Positions 1-8,363 of a stretch of 64,000 nucleotides of DNA are shown one piece after another. The notes beneath the pieces were generated by a model that worked only from the letters and a program-made list of their open reading frames with translations, was not told where the DNA came from and did not search any database. This stretch comes from Albidovulum sp. (GTDB lineage: Bacteria > Pseudomonadota > Alphaproteobacteria > Rhodobacterales > Rhodobacteraceae), in NCBI GenBank assembly GCA_020637635.1, contig JACKKB010000003.1:434001-498000 (forward strand). Direction: 5' to 3'. The position numbers and the translations under genes were made by a program. The stretch's first letter is position 1. The number at the start of each line of letters is the position of its first letter.

Positions 1-2
1 CG

Positions 3-305
3 GCGGAAATGGACGGCGCGCCGGCGCTGAAGCGCTTCTGGTTCATCACCATCCCGCATCTGAGCCGCGCCATCACCGTCGTGCTGCTGATCGAGACGAT
101 CTTCCTTCTCTCCATCTTCGCCGAGATCTTCGTCACCACCGCCGGCGCCTTCGGCACCAAGACGCTCACCTACCTGATCTTCCAGCGCGTACTGGAAAGC
201 CAGAACGTGGGGCTCGGGTCTGCGGGCGGTGTCTATGCAATCATCCTCGCCAATATCGTTGCCATCTTCCTGATGCGCATCGTCGGCAAGAACCTGGACG
301 CGTGA
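3..305 (+). CDS. smoF: Polyol ABC transporter permease, C-terminal fragment
   Basis: This is the last 100 or so codons of an inner-membrane permease; the 5' end lies outside the window. The visible part opens inside the EAA loop (AEMDGAPALKRF), which docks on the ATPase, and then carries two hydrophobic segments, as in MalF/SmoF-type permeases. A second permease, an ATPase and a mannitol-type dehydrogenase follow on the same strand, which points to the sorbitol/mannitol SmoEFGK transporter of Rhodobacter. The exact substrate is inferred from context. It ends 8 bases before the next permease starts. Confidence 0.8.
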   Translation, partial: AEMDGAPALKRFWFITIPHLSRAITVVLLIETIFLLSIFAEIFVTTAGAFGTKTLTYLIFQRVLESQNVGLGSAGGVYAIILANIVAIFLMRIVGKNLDA

Positions 306-313
306 GGTAGACC

Positions 314-1144
314 ATGGCCCGTGCCGTCACACCCCGCCGCAAGACGATCAACACCGCCCTCGCCTGGGCCGTCGGACTGATCATCTTCTTCCCGATCCTC
401 TGGACCATCCTCACGAGCTTCAAGACCGAGGGTGACGCCATCGCCTATCCGCCGAAATTCCTGTTCTTCGACTGGACGCTCGAAAACTACGCCATCGTCC
501 AGGAACGGTCGGACTACATGCGCTATCTCTGGAACTCGGTCGTCATCGCCGGCGGATCGACACTTCTCGGCGTCGTCATCGCGGTCCCGGCCGCCTGGTC
601 GATGGCCTTCGTCCCCTCCAAGCGGACCAAGGACATCCTGATGTGGATGCTCTCGACCAAGATGCTCCCGGCGGTCGGCGTGCTCTACCCGATCTACCTG
701 ATGTTCATCAAGCTGGGGCTCCTCGACACGCGCATCGGTCTCGTCATCGTGCTGATGCTCATCAACCTGCCGATCATCGTCTGGATGCTCTACACCTACT
801 TCAAGGAAATCCCCGGCGAGATCCTCGAGGCGGCGCGAATGGACGGCGCCACGCTGAAATCCGAGATCCTCTATGTCCTGACGCCGATGGCGGTCCCCGG
901 CATCGCCTCGACCATCCTTCTCAACGTCATCCTGGCCTGGAACGAAGCCTTCTGGACGCTGAACCTCACGGCCGCCAAGGCCGGTCCTCTGACCGCCTTC
1001 ATCGCCAGCTATTCGAGCCCAGAGGGTCTCTTCTACGCAAAACTCTCCGCCGCATCGACCATGGCGATCGCACCGATCCTGATCATGGGCTGGTTCAGCC
1101 AGAAACAACTCGTGCGCGGTCTCACTTTCGGCGCCGTCAAGTAG
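314..1144 (+). CDS. smoG: Polyol (sorbitol/mannitol) ABC transporter permease
   Basis: A 276-residue MalG-type permease, the second membrane subunit of the importer. It has an N-terminal membrane segment (LAWAVGLIIFFPILWTIL), about six transmembrane helices in all, and a clear EAA loop (EILEAARMDGAT) near residues 171-182 for contact with the ATPase. The length is normal for the family. It sits between the smoF fragment and the smoK-like ATPase with short gaps, so they are presumably co-transcribed. Substrate assignment as mannitol, sorbitol or arabitol rests on overall similarity and on the dehydrogenase downstream. Confidence 0.87.
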   Translation: MARAVTPRRKTINTALAWAVGLIIFFPILWTILTSFKTEGDAIAYPPKFLFFDWTLENYAIVQERSDYMRYLWNSVVIAGGSTLLGVVIAVPAAWSMAFVPSKRTKDILMWMLSTKMLPAVGVLYPIYLMFIKLGLLDTRIGLVIVLMLINLPIIVWMLYTYFKEIPGEILEAARMDGATLKSEILYVLTPMAVPGIASTILLNVILAWNEAFWTLNLTAAKAGPLTAFIASYSSPEGLFYAKLSAASTMAIAPILIMGWFSQKQLVRGLTFGAVK

Positions 1145-1155
1145 GGAACAAGGCA

Positions 1156-2160
1156 ATGGGACGCATCACGCTCGACAAGGTGACCAAACGGTTCGGCGAC
1201 GTCGAAGTCATCCCGCCGCTGGATCTGACGATCGACGACGGTGAGTTCGTCGTCTTCGTAGGCCCCTCCGGCTGCGGCAAGTCAACGCTCCTGCGGCTGA
1301 TCGCCGGGCTCGAGGATGTCTCCGACGGCCAGATCCGCATCGACGGCCAGGATGCGACCGACGTGCCGCCCGCCAAGCGCGGCCTCGCCATGGTGTTCCA
1401 GAGCTACGCGCTCTATCCGCATATGTCGGTCCGCAAGAACATATCCTTCCCGCTTCGCATGGCCGGGTTGAGCCAAGAGGAACAGAACAGGAAGGTAGAG
1501 GCCGCGGCCTCCGTTCTCAACCTGTCGAGCTACCTCGATCGCCGCCCGGGCCAGCTCTCGGGCGGGCAGCGCCAGCGCGTCGCCATCGGCCGCGCCATCG
1601 TGCGGGAACCGTCGGCCTTCCTCTTCGACGAACCGCTCTCGAACCTCGATGCTGCGCTGCGCGTCGGCATGCGGCTCGAGATCTCCGAACTGCACAACCG
1701 GCTTGCCACGACGATGATCTATGTCACCCATGACCAGGTCGAGGCGATGACAATGGCCGACAAGATCGTCGTGCTGCAGGCCGGGCGCATCGAACAGGTC
1801 GGCAGTCCGCTCGACCTCTATCACACGCCGCGCAACAGCTTCGTCGCCGGCTTCATCGGCAGCCCGAAGATGAATCTCATCGTCGGTGCCGAAGCCGAAA
1901 GGCGCGACGCCGCGACGATCGGCATCCGGCCCGAACATATCGCGGTCTCGGCAGAAAGCGGGCAATGGAAGGGCCGGATCGGCGTCTCGGAGCATCTGGG
2001 GTCGGACACCTTCTTTCATGTCCATGAAACCGGTCTTGCGGAGGCCATCACGATACGCGCCGGCGGCGAAGTCGCGCTGCGCCACGGCGACACTGTCTGG
2101 CTTACCCCGGACGAGAGCAAGATCCACCGGTTCGACCGGGATGGACTGCGGATCGCATGA
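1156..2160 (+). CDS. smoK: Polyol ABC transporter ATP-binding protein
   Basis: A 334-residue MalK/SmoK-class ATPase that energises the two permeases upstream. Walker A (GPSGCGKST) is at residues 36-44, the signature LSGGQRQR starts at 134, Walker B reads AFLFDEPLSNLD, and the H-loop is in YVTHDQVEAMT. The C-terminal third forms the regulatory OB-like domain of the family (GIRPEHI). ATG 1156 is chosen because the family N-terminus (MGRITLDKVTKRFG) begins there; it lies 11 bases after smoG. The open frame extends further upstream only as a shadow of smoG. Confidence 0.9.
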   Translation: MGRITLDKVTKRFGDVEVIPPLDLTIDDGEFVVFVGPSGCGKSTLLRLIAGLEDVSDGQIRIDGQDATDVPPAKRGLAMVFQSYALYPHMSVRKNISFPLRMAGLSQEEQNRKVEAAASVLNLSSYLDRRPGQLSGGQRQRVAIGRAIVREPSAFLFDEPLSNLDAALRVGMRLEISELHNRLATTMIYVTHDQVEAMTMADKIVVLQAGRIEQVGSPLDLYHTPRNSFVAGFIGSPKMNLIVGAEAERRDAATIGIRPEHIAVSAESGQWKGRIGVSEHLGSDTFFHVHETGLAEAITIRAGGEVALRHGDTVWLTPDESKIHRFDRDGLRIA

Positions 2161-2235
2161 AGGATCGCCGGCGCAAATCGTCCCGAGCCGCCCCGCGCTG
2201 CGCCTGTGTCGCCGACGGCAGATGAGTGAGCAACC

Positions 2236-3723
2236 ATGATCAGACTGTCCGCCGCCACGCTCGATGCGCTCCCGCCAGAGGTCATGCGCCCCGGCTATGA
2301 CCGAGCCGCGCTGCGCCCCGGCATCCTGCATGTCGGTGTCGGCAACTTCCACCGCGCCCACATGGCGCATTACCTCGACAGTCTCTTCGCGATGGGCGAG
2401 GGACAGGACTGGGCCCTGCGCGGCGCCGGCGTGCGGCCGGGCGACGCGGCCATGCGCGACGCGCTCGCCGCCCAGGACTGGCTGACCACGGTGGTCGAGC
2501 TTGACCCCGGGGCGCTGTCTGCCCGCGTCATCGGTTCGATGATCGACTTTGTCCCCGTGATGCCCGAGCCGACCGTGGCCGCCATGGCCGATCCGGTAAC
2601 GCGGATCGTCTCGCTGACGATCACCGAGGGCGGATACTACGTCAGCGCACTCACCGACGGCTTTGACCCTGCGCATCCCGACATGCAGGCCGATGCGGCC
2701 AACCCCGAGGCGCCACGTTCGGTCTTCGGCATGCTGATCCTGGCCCTTCGCCGCCGCCGCGACGCGGGCCTCGCACCGTTCACGGTCTTGTCCTGCGACA
2801 ATCTGCCCGATAACGGGACGGTCGCCCGGGCCACGGTCACCGGCCTCGCGCGCCTCTCGGATCCGGCCTTCGCCGACTGGATCGCGGCCAATGTCGCGTT
2901 TCCGAACTCCATGGTCGACTGCATCACCCCGGCCATTTCCGACCGCGAACGCCGGATGGTATCGCAGACCTTTGGCATCGAGGATGCCGCACCCGTCGTT
3001 TGCGAGCCGTTTCGTCAATGGGTGCTCGAGGACCACTTTCCCGAGGGCCGGCCGGCGCTGGAATTGGTCGGTGCCGAGTTTGTCGCCGATGTGGCGCCCT
3101 ACGAACTCATGAAGCTCAGGATCCTGAACGGCGGCCATGCCGCCATCGCCTATCCGTCGGCGCTGGTCGGCCACCATTTCGTTCACGAAGCGATGGCGGA
3201 GCCGCTGATCCGCAACTGGCTCGACGCACTCGAACGGCGCGAGATCATCCCCACACTGGCTCCGATCGCCGGCGTAGACTATCAGGCCTACCGCGAAAAG
3301 ATCCTCGAACGGTTCTCGAATCCGCGTGTCGGAGACACGATTCCGCGCCTGTGTCTCGACGGTTCGAACCGGCAGCCGAAGTTCATCCTGCCGACGCTCC
3401 GAGACGCGCTTGCGGCGGGCGGGCCGGTCGAGGGGTTGGCGCTCGAGGTCGCGCTCTGGTGCCGCTACTGCGCTGGCACCGACGAGGCGGGCAATGCCAT
3501 CCCGCCGAACGATGGGCAGCACGCCGATCTGCGCGACCGCGCGCAGGCCGCGCGTGCCACGCCGGAAGCCTTCCTCGCGAACGAGACGGTCTTCGGAGCG
3601 TTGGGCGCCGAACCGCGCTTCGCCGCCGCCTTCGCGGCGGCCCTGAAGGCGCTCTGGGAACGGGGCGTGCGCGCGGTTCTCTCCGACTACTCTGCCCGAG
3701 GCGCTCAGCCCTCGTCGAGCTGA
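2236..3723 (+). CDS. mtlK: Mannitol 2-dehydrogenase family protein
   Basis: A 495-residue polyol-specific long-chain dehydrogenase, expected to oxidise mannitol to fructose (or a related polyol) with NAD in the cytoplasm. The N-terminal Rossmann part has the GVGNFHRAH motif; the catalytic Lys-Asn-His set of the family appears as K293, N298 and H301 in KLRILNGGH. It follows the ATPase by 75 bases and so feeds on the imported polyol. The short-chain sorbitol dehydrogenase smoS, which I recall between smoK and mtlK in Rhodobacter sphaeroides, is not here. Its last 19 bases overlap the end of the convergent marR gene. D-arabinitol dehydrogenase activity is an alternative. Confidence 0.88.
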   Translation: MIRLSAATLDALPPEVMRPGYDRAALRPGILHVGVGNFHRAHMAHYLDSLFAMGEGQDWALRGAGVRPGDAAMRDALAAQDWLTTVVELDPGALSARVIGSMIDFVPVMPEPTVAAMADPVTRIVSLTITEGGYYVSALTDGFDPAHPDMQADAANPEAPRSVFGMLILALRRRRDAGLAPFTVLSCDNLPDNGTVARATVTGLARLSDPAFADWIAANVAFPNSMVDCITPAISDRERRMVSQTFGIEDAAPVVCEPFRQWVLEDHFPEGRPALELVGAEFVADVAPYELMKLRILNGGHAAIAYPSALVGHHFVHEAMAEPLIRNWLDALERREIIPTLAPIAGVDYQAYREKILERFSNPRVGDTIPRLCLDGSNRQPKFILPTLRDALAAGGPVEGLALEVALWCRYCAGTDEAGNAIPPNDGQHADLRDRAQAARATPEAFLANETVFGALGAEPRFAAAFAAALKALWERGVRAVLSDYSARGAQPSSS

Positions 3724-4145
3724 GTGCGGATATCGCGCAGCGTCGGCAGGATCGCGCGAACCTGCTCCGACCCGATCGCCTCGAGCACCTCGGCGATCAC
3801 CGGGGCGAGCGCCGCCAGGGCCGCATCGCGCGCCACGCGCCCGGCCGGGCTGATCGAGACGAACTTGCGCCGGGCGTCGTCCCAGTCGGGCCGGATATGC
3901 ACGTGACCGGCCCATTCGAGCTTGCCGAGCGTGTTGGTCATTGCCCCCCGGGTCACGTGGAACGTCTGCGCGAGCTGCGCCGGCGACCGTTCGGCATTGC
4001 CATGCGCGAGATGGTTCAGGACCGAGAAATGGCTGAGCTCCATGCCCTTGGGCAGGACGCGGCCGATTCGGCTCCGCGCCATCTGGTCGACCATGAAGAT
4101 CTCGGCCAGCAAGGCGATCGCGAGGGCATTGTCAGGCTCCGACAT
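3705..4145 (-). CDS. MarR-family transcriptional regulator
   Basis: A 146-residue winged-helix regulator. The helix-turn-helix region reads SPAQLAQTFHVTRGAMTNTLGKLEWAG, followed by the acidic wing (RPDWDDARRKFVSISPAGR). The length is typical of MarR dimers. It is the last gene of a leftward run (grxC, nitrilase-like, marR), three bases after its upstream neighbour, so it may respond to redox or aromatic compounds; target and ligand are unknown. Its 3' end overlaps mtlK tail to tail by 19 bases. Confidence 0.85.
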   Translation of the reverse strand: MSEPDNALAIALLAEIFMVDQMARSRIGRVLPKGMELSHFSVLNHLAHGNAERSPAQLAQTFHVTRGAMTNTLGKLEWAGHVHIRPDWDDARRKFVSISPAGRVARDAALAALAPVIAEVLEAIGSEQVRAILPTLRDIRTQLDEG

Positions 4146-4148
4146 GGC

Positions 4149-4979
4149 TCATGGTCCCGAAAAGCTGCGGTCGTGGCGCAGCGAAGGCACCCGCCGACGC
4201 GCCGCGGTGATCGCTTCGGGGTCAAGGGTGACGTAGCTGATCCCGATTCCGGTTCCGCCATCGGCCAGAACTTCGCCCCAGGGTGCCACGGCCATCGAAT
4301 GACCCCAGGTGCGGCGCGGCCTGCCGTTATGTGTCCCATGGACGCCAGTCTGTGCAGGGGCAAGCACATAGGCGCCGTTCTCGATCGCGCGCGCCCGAAG
4401 CAGGCTTTCCCAATGTGCCGCCCCGGTGGTGTCGTTGAAGGCCGCCGGCACCGTCAGTATGCCTGCCCCCGCCTGCGCAAGCCGCCGGTAGAGTGCAGGA
4501 AAGCGCAGATCGTAGCAGATGCTGAGCCCGATCCGCCCGAACGGCGTATCGACGACAACGGCACGGTCGCCGGGCCTGTAGCCCTGTGACTCGCGATAGG
4601 ACTCGGTCGCGGACACGTCGACATCGAACATGTGGATCTTGTCGTATCGCGCCGCAACGCTGCCGTCCGGCGCTATCAGGAACGACCGGTTCGCGAAACG
4701 CCCGTCGGCATCACCGGTCTTGAGCGCGAGCGAGCCGACGAGGATCCAGAGGCGCCGCCGGCCGGCCAGTTCGCGCAGGGCGGCCAGCGTCTCGTCCCGG
4801 TCTTCGGGGCGCAGAACCTCGCTCTGATGCGCGCGGTCCGACGAAAGGCAGTTCGTGACCTCGGGCGTCAGAACGAACCCCGCGCCGGCATCGGCCGCCT
4901 GATGCAACAGATCCCGCGTCACCTTGAGATTGGCAGCTGGGTCGTCAGAAACCGAGAGCTGCAGGAGAGCCGCCTTCAT
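4149..4979 (-). CDS. Carbon-nitrogen hydrolase, Nit1-like (deaminated glutathione amidase)
   Basis: A 276-residue nitrilase-superfamily amidase. The catalytic Glu-Lys-Cys triad is visible as E40 (LTPEV), K114 (YDKIHMFDVD) and C155 (LSICYDLRFP). The KIHMFDVD element resembles Nit1, which repairs deaminated glutathione, more than omega-amidase Nit2. ATG 4979 is chosen because it overlaps the grxC stop in an ATGA junction and the family N-terminus MKAALLQ starts there. Co-transcription with a glutaredoxin supports a glutathione-linked role. The precise substrate is inferred. Confidence 0.87.
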   Translation of the reverse strand: MKAALLQLSVSDDPAANLKVTRDLLHQAADAGAGFVLTPEVTNCLSSDRAHQSEVLRPEDRDETLAALRELAGRRRLWILVGSLALKTGDADGRFANRSFLIAPDGSVAARYDKIHMFDVDVSATESYRESQGYRPGDRAVVVDTPFGRIGLSICYDLRFPALYRRLAQAGAGILTVPAAFNDTTGAAHWESLLRARAIENGAYVLAPAQTGVHGTHNGRPRRTWGHSMAVAPWGEVLADGGTGIGISYVTLDPEAITAARRRVPSLRHDRSFSGP

Positions 4980-5239
4980 TCCGTTTCCGCCAGCATAGGG
5001 TCGAGTTTTCCGGCCTTCTCGAGCGCCTGGAGTTCGTCGGACCCGCCGACATGGCGACCGTTTATGAAGATCTGCGGGACCGTGCGGCGCCCGTTCGCGC
5101 GCTGCGTCATGTCCTGCCGCAGCGCCGCATTTGCCGATACATCGATTTCCTCGAACGCCGCTCCCTTCTCCTGCAGCAACCGTTTTGCCGCCAAGCAGTA
5201 GGGGCACCACGGCGTCGTGTAGATTTCGACCCGCGCCAT
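4976..5239 (-). CDS. grxC: Glutaredoxin 3
   Basis: An 87-residue dithiol glutaredoxin that reduces protein disulfides and mixed disulfides using glutathione. The active site CPYC is at residues 12-15, the cis-proline at TVPQIF, and the glutathione-binding GG-D pair at HVGGSDEL. It is first in a leftward operon and overlaps the amidase gene by four bases. A 37-base gap separates it from the upstream comF-like gene, so it could be read from that promoter or its own. Confidence 0.92.
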   Translation of the reverse strand: MARVEIYTTPWCPYCLAAKRLLQEKGAAFEEIDVSANAALRQDMTQRANGRRTVPQIFINGRHVGGSDELQALEKAGKLDPMLAETE

Positions 5240-5276
5240 ATCAATCCCTCTATGAAGTCGCCGTGACTATAGGGAT

Positions 5277-6008
5277 TTAGGCGTCCTTCGCAACGCGCGC
5301 CAGCGCCAGCACCGAAACGCTTCCTGCGCCCGCGGCCCTGCCGGCCTCCGCCGCGGCGGAAAAGGTGGCCCCCGAGGTCATCACGTCGTCGACGATGAGA
5401 AGATCTCGCCCCGCAACCCGGTCCGCGCGGCGCGGGTTGGTGCGGACCGCTCCGGCGAGGTTGACGAACCGCGCATCGCGATCGCGCCCTTCCTGGCTGG
5501 GAGTTGCGCGGCTGCGCAGCAGGAGGTCCGGGCACCATTCGGCGCCCGCGGCGCGCGCAAGCGCCCCGGCAAGGATGGCCGACTGGTTGTAGGTGCGGCG
5601 GAAGTAGCGCTGCCGATGCAGCGGCACCGGCGCGATCAGGACGCCCGGCACCAGAATCGGACGCGCCGCGGCAAAGAGCCACGGACCCGCCGCCCGGCCT
5701 ATTTCCAGCCGGTCGGCATGTTTCAGGGCAAGCACAAGGTCGCGCGCATTGTCCCGGTAGATCATCGCGGCGCGGCCCCTGTCCCACGGCCGTTCGGTCG
5801 CGAGGCAGTCGTCGCACAGTTCGGGCCTGCCATCGTCCTCGCCGGGCAGCGGAGTGCCACACTTGTCGCAGGCAAGGCCGACGATGAACGGCGTCTTGGA
5901 CCAGCAGCCAGCACAGAGCGCGAAGGGCCGCTCGGTCATCGTCTCGCAGGAGATGCACTGCGGGGGATAGGCGAGCGAGAGGATGCTTTGCAATCCCGCC
6001 TGAAGCAT
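5277..6008 (-). CDS. ComF-family double zinc ribbon phosphoribosyltransferase
   Basis: About 243 residues from ATG 6008. The N-terminus has paired CxxC zinc ribbons (QCISC, LCAGC, CDKCG, CDDC); the C-terminal half is a type I PRTase fold with the PRPP loop LLIVDDVMTSGAT. ComF proteins act in DNA uptake and processing in competent bacteria; in alphaproteobacteria the role is poorly known. A longer start at 6026 shares its ATG bases with the divergent methyltransferase start, leaving no room for a leader, so the internal start MLQAGLQSI is preferred, though not proven. Confidence 0.85.
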   Translation of the reverse strand: MLQAGLQSILSLAYPPQCISCETMTERPFALCAGCWSKTPFIVGLACDKCGTPLPGEDDGRPELCDDCLATERPWDRGRAAMIYRDNARDLVLALKHADRLEIGRAAGPWLFAAARPILVPGVLIAPVPLHRQRYFRRTYNQSAILAGALARAAGAEWCPDLLLRSRATPSQEGRDRDARFVNLAGAVRTNPRRADRVAGRDLLIVDDVMTSGATFSAAAEAGRAAGAGSVSVLALARVAKDA

Positions 6009-6024
6009 CCTAGTTTGCCCCATC

Positions 6025-6855
6025 ATGTCCGTTCCGCCCTTGCTGACCGACCGCGACGCTCTCGCCAGAAACCGCGCCCGCGCCCGTCGTCAGGGCGCAG
6101 CGCTTTTCCTGCACGAGGATGCCGCGGCCGAGATCGATGAAAGGCTCGCCGAGGTTAACAGGAGGTTTACGGTCCCGGCCGTGGTCACCGGATTCCCCGA
6201 GCCATGGCTGAAAATCCTGCCCGGGGCGCGGATCGTCGGAGACGACGAGACCCTCGTGCTCGAGGAGGGTGCCCATGATCTGGTGATCCACGCGCTTGCG
6301 CTCCACTGGGCCAACGATCCTGTGGGCCAGTTGATCCAGTGCCGGCGGGCGCTGCGGCCCGACGGGCTCTTCCTCGGAGTTCTCTTCGGCGGCCGAACCC
6401 TGTCGGAGCTGCGCGCCGCACTGGCCGAAGCCGAAAGCAGGCTCACGGGCGGACTGTCGGCCCGTGTCCTGCCGATGGCCGATATCCGCGACCTTGGCGC
6501 GCTTCTTCAGCGCGCGGGCTTTGCCCTGCCGGTGGCGGACGGGCTGCGGCGCCGACTCACCTACCGCGACGCCTTTCATCTCGCCGCCGATCTGCGTGCG
6601 ATGGGCGAAGGCAATGCGCTTGCCGCCCGTGCCCGCGGGATGCCGCCGCGCACCCTTTTCCGCACGGCAGCAGCGATCTATGCCGAGAATTTCCCGGCCG
6701 AAAACCATCGCATCGCCGCAACCTTCGAAACCGTCGTCCTGACGGGTTGGGCGCCGGACCCGACCCAGCCGCAGCCGCTCCGCCCGGGTGCGGCCACACG
6801 GCGCCTTGCCGATGCGCTCGGCACCACGGAAACCCCGCTGGGTCGCGAAAACTGA
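6025..6855 (+). CDS. SAM-dependent methyltransferase, BioC/NDUFAF5-like
   Basis: A 276-residue class I methyltransferase-like protein. It resembles the family of BioC and of mitochondrial NDUFAF5, a complex I assembly factor acting on arginine. The ALHWANDPVGQLIQCRRALRPDG region is the family's post-motif segment, and the C-terminal part has the R-x-TYRD block. The usual glycine-rich SAM loop (DxGxG) is not obvious: the equivalent region reads VVTGFPEPWLKIL, so binding may be altered. It starts back to back with comF. Confidence 0.75.
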   Translation: MSVPPLLTDRDALARNRARARRQGAALFLHEDAAAEIDERLAEVNRRFTVPAVVTGFPEPWLKILPGARIVGDDETLVLEEGAHDLVIHALALHWANDPVGQLIQCRRALRPDGLFLGVLFGGRTLSELRAALAEAESRLTGGLSARVLPMADIRDLGALLQRAGFALPVADGLRRRLTYRDAFHLAADLRAMGEGNALAARARGMPPRTLFRTAAAIYAENFPAENHRIAATFETVVLTGWAPDPTQPQPLRPGAATRRLADALGTTETPLGREN

Positions 6856-6911
6856 AACAATTGACGCCGGCCGGTGAACCGCTATCCCGAAGACCTGACC
6901 GAGGGGGATCC

Positions 6912-7979
6912 ATGACAGAGCAGCAAGACAGGGCCGGCATCGGGCGCCTTGCCCACGCACCCGCCGACCACCCGCCAGTTCGTACGGCCAGGATCGGCGT
7001 TCTTCTCGCCAATCTCGGCACCCCCGACGGCTATTCCTACTGGCCGATGCGCCGCTACCTGAACGAGTTTCTCTCCGACAGGCGCGTGATCGACTATCCG
7101 CGCTGGAAGTGGCAACCGCTCCTGCAGCTCATCATCCTGTCGAAACGGCCCTTCACCTCGGGCGCGAACTATCGCTCGATCTGGAACAACGAGGCGGACG
7201 AAAGCCCGCTCATGACCATCACCAGAGCGCAGACCGACAAACTGCGCGGCCAACTCGAATCCGAATACGGCAGCGCCGTCCAGGTCGAGTTCTGCATGCG
7301 CTACGGCAATCCCTCGACCGAGAGCGTCCTGCGCCGGATGGTCGCCGACGGCTGCGAGAAGGTGCTCTTCTTCCCGCTCTATCCGCAGTACGCCGGCGCA
7401 ACCGCCGCAACCGCCAACGATCAGTTCTTCCGGGCGCTGATGAAGGAGAGGCGTCAGCCGGCGGTGCGCACGGTGCCCGAATATTTCGACGACAGCCTCT
7501 ATATCGGTGCGCTTGCGGCCTCCGTCGAGCGGGTCTACGGCACGCTCGAGACACGGCCCGACGTCCTCGTCGCCTCGTATCACGGCATGCCGCAGCGCTA
7601 TCTGCGCGAAGGCGACCCCTATCACTGCCAGTGCCAGAAGACGACGCGGCTCCTGCGCGAGAGGCTCGGCTGGGCCGCCGGCACGATCGACACGACCTTC
7701 CAGTCGGTCTTCGGACCCGAGGAATGGCTGCGCCCCTACACCGTCCAGCACGTCGCCGAACTTGCGCGGCAGGGAAAGAGACGGATTGCCGTCATCTCGC
7801 CGGCCTTTTCCGCCGATTGCATCGAGACGCTCGAGGAGATTCAGGGGGAGATTCGCGAGGCCTTCGAACATGCCGGGGGCGAGAGCTTCACCTACATCCC
7901 CTGCCTCAATGACGATGCCGCGCATATCGCGGCGCTGGGCGCCATTGTCCGGCGAAATCTGGCCGGCTGGATCGACTGA
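6912..7979 (+). CDS. hemH: Ferrochelatase
   Basis: A 355-residue enzyme that inserts Fe2+ into protoporphyrin IX in the last step of haem synthesis. Family motifs are NLGTPDGYSYWPMRRYLNEFL near the N-terminus, FPLYPQYAGATAAT in the middle, and the metal-site region VASYHGMPQRYL, followed by DPYHCQCQKTTRLL. ATG 6912 follows a strong GAGGGGG ribosome site five bases upstream. An Arg/Ala-rich open frame before it belongs to a shadow frame. It ends 10 bases before a strong hairpin terminator. hemJ and hemW lie elsewhere in the window. Confidence 0.95.
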   Translation: MTEQQDRAGIGRLAHAPADHPPVRTARIGVLLANLGTPDGYSYWPMRRYLNEFLSDRRVIDYPRWKWQPLLQLIILSKRPFTSGANYRSIWNNEADESPLMTITRAQTDKLRGQLESEYGSAVQVEFCMRYGNPSTESVLRRMVADGCEKVLFFPLYPQYAGATAATANDQFFRALMKERRQPAVRTVPEYFDDSLYIGALAASVERVYGTLETRPDVLVASYHGMPQRYLREGDPYHCQCQKTTRLLRERLGWAAGTIDTTFQSVFGPEEWLRPYTVQHVAELARQGKRRIAVISPAFSADCIETLEEIQGEIREAFEHAGGESFTYIPCLNDDAAHIAALGAIVRRNLAGWID

Positions 7980-7989
7980 CCGGAAACGA

Positions 7990-8017
7990 AAAAGGCGGTG
8001 GGAACCCACCGCCTTTT
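7990..8017. terminator. Bidirectional rho-independent terminator
   Basis: A near-perfect palindrome, AAAAGGCGGTGGG then CCCACCGCCTTTT, forms a stem of about 12 bp with a small loop. It is flanked by A4 on one side and T4 on the other, so it can stop transcription from both strands. It lies exactly between the convergent ends of hemH (+) and the small exported protein gene (-). Confidence 0.9.
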
Positions 8018-8037
8018 CGCACAGAAGATCTGTAAGC

Positions 8038-8217
8038 TCAGTTGCTGGCAGCAGCCGCAACGAGGAGCAGAAGGAGCAGCGGAACGACGATACCGCCGGC
8101 CGAGGACGACGCCTTTTCGACCACGGGAGCCGGTTCCATGATCGGTTCAGCCATACCACCAGCGAAAGCCGAGGTAGCGGCGACCGAGATAGCGGCAGCA
8201 AGCGCGAGCTTTTTCAT
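8038..8217 (-). CDS. Small exported Ala/Leu-rich protein (59 aa)
   Basis: A 59-residue protein. Residues 1-19 look like a Sec signal peptide (MKKLALAAAISVAATSAFA), followed by a short Pro/Glu spacer (AEPIMEPAPVVEKASS) and a hydrophobic tail (GGIVVPLLLLLLVAAAASN) that could anchor it in a membrane. ATG 8217 is preceded by GGAGA at nine bases. It faces hemH across a shared terminator. From memory, similar tiny proteins sit beside hemH in other Rhodobacterales and are sometimes mislabelled ferrochelatase. Function unknown. Confidence 0.8.
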   Translation of the reverse strand: MKKLALAAAISVAATSAFAGGMAEPIMEPAPVVEKASSSAGGIVVPLLLLLLVAAAASN

Positions 8218-8363
8218 TGCATAATTCTCCATTTTCACCCCGACTGAGACTAGCTGAGGATCACCGGGGCATACGTTCTTCACCTCGTATAACCCAGTAG
8301 CGCACAAGAAATGTATTTGGCAACGCCCGGTTTTCACCAAAACCAAAGGTTTCCGGCATGTCG

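Noticed and set aside
1282..3915. Long open frame on the minus strand opposite smoK and mtlK
   Set aside because: High GC content leaves few stop codons; the translation is Arg/Gly-rich without a known fold, and the opposite strand has clear genes.
3952..3967. Third parS-like site (GGGTCACGTGGAACG)
   Set aside because: Only about 11 of 16 positions match the parS consensus, as expected by chance around CACGTG.
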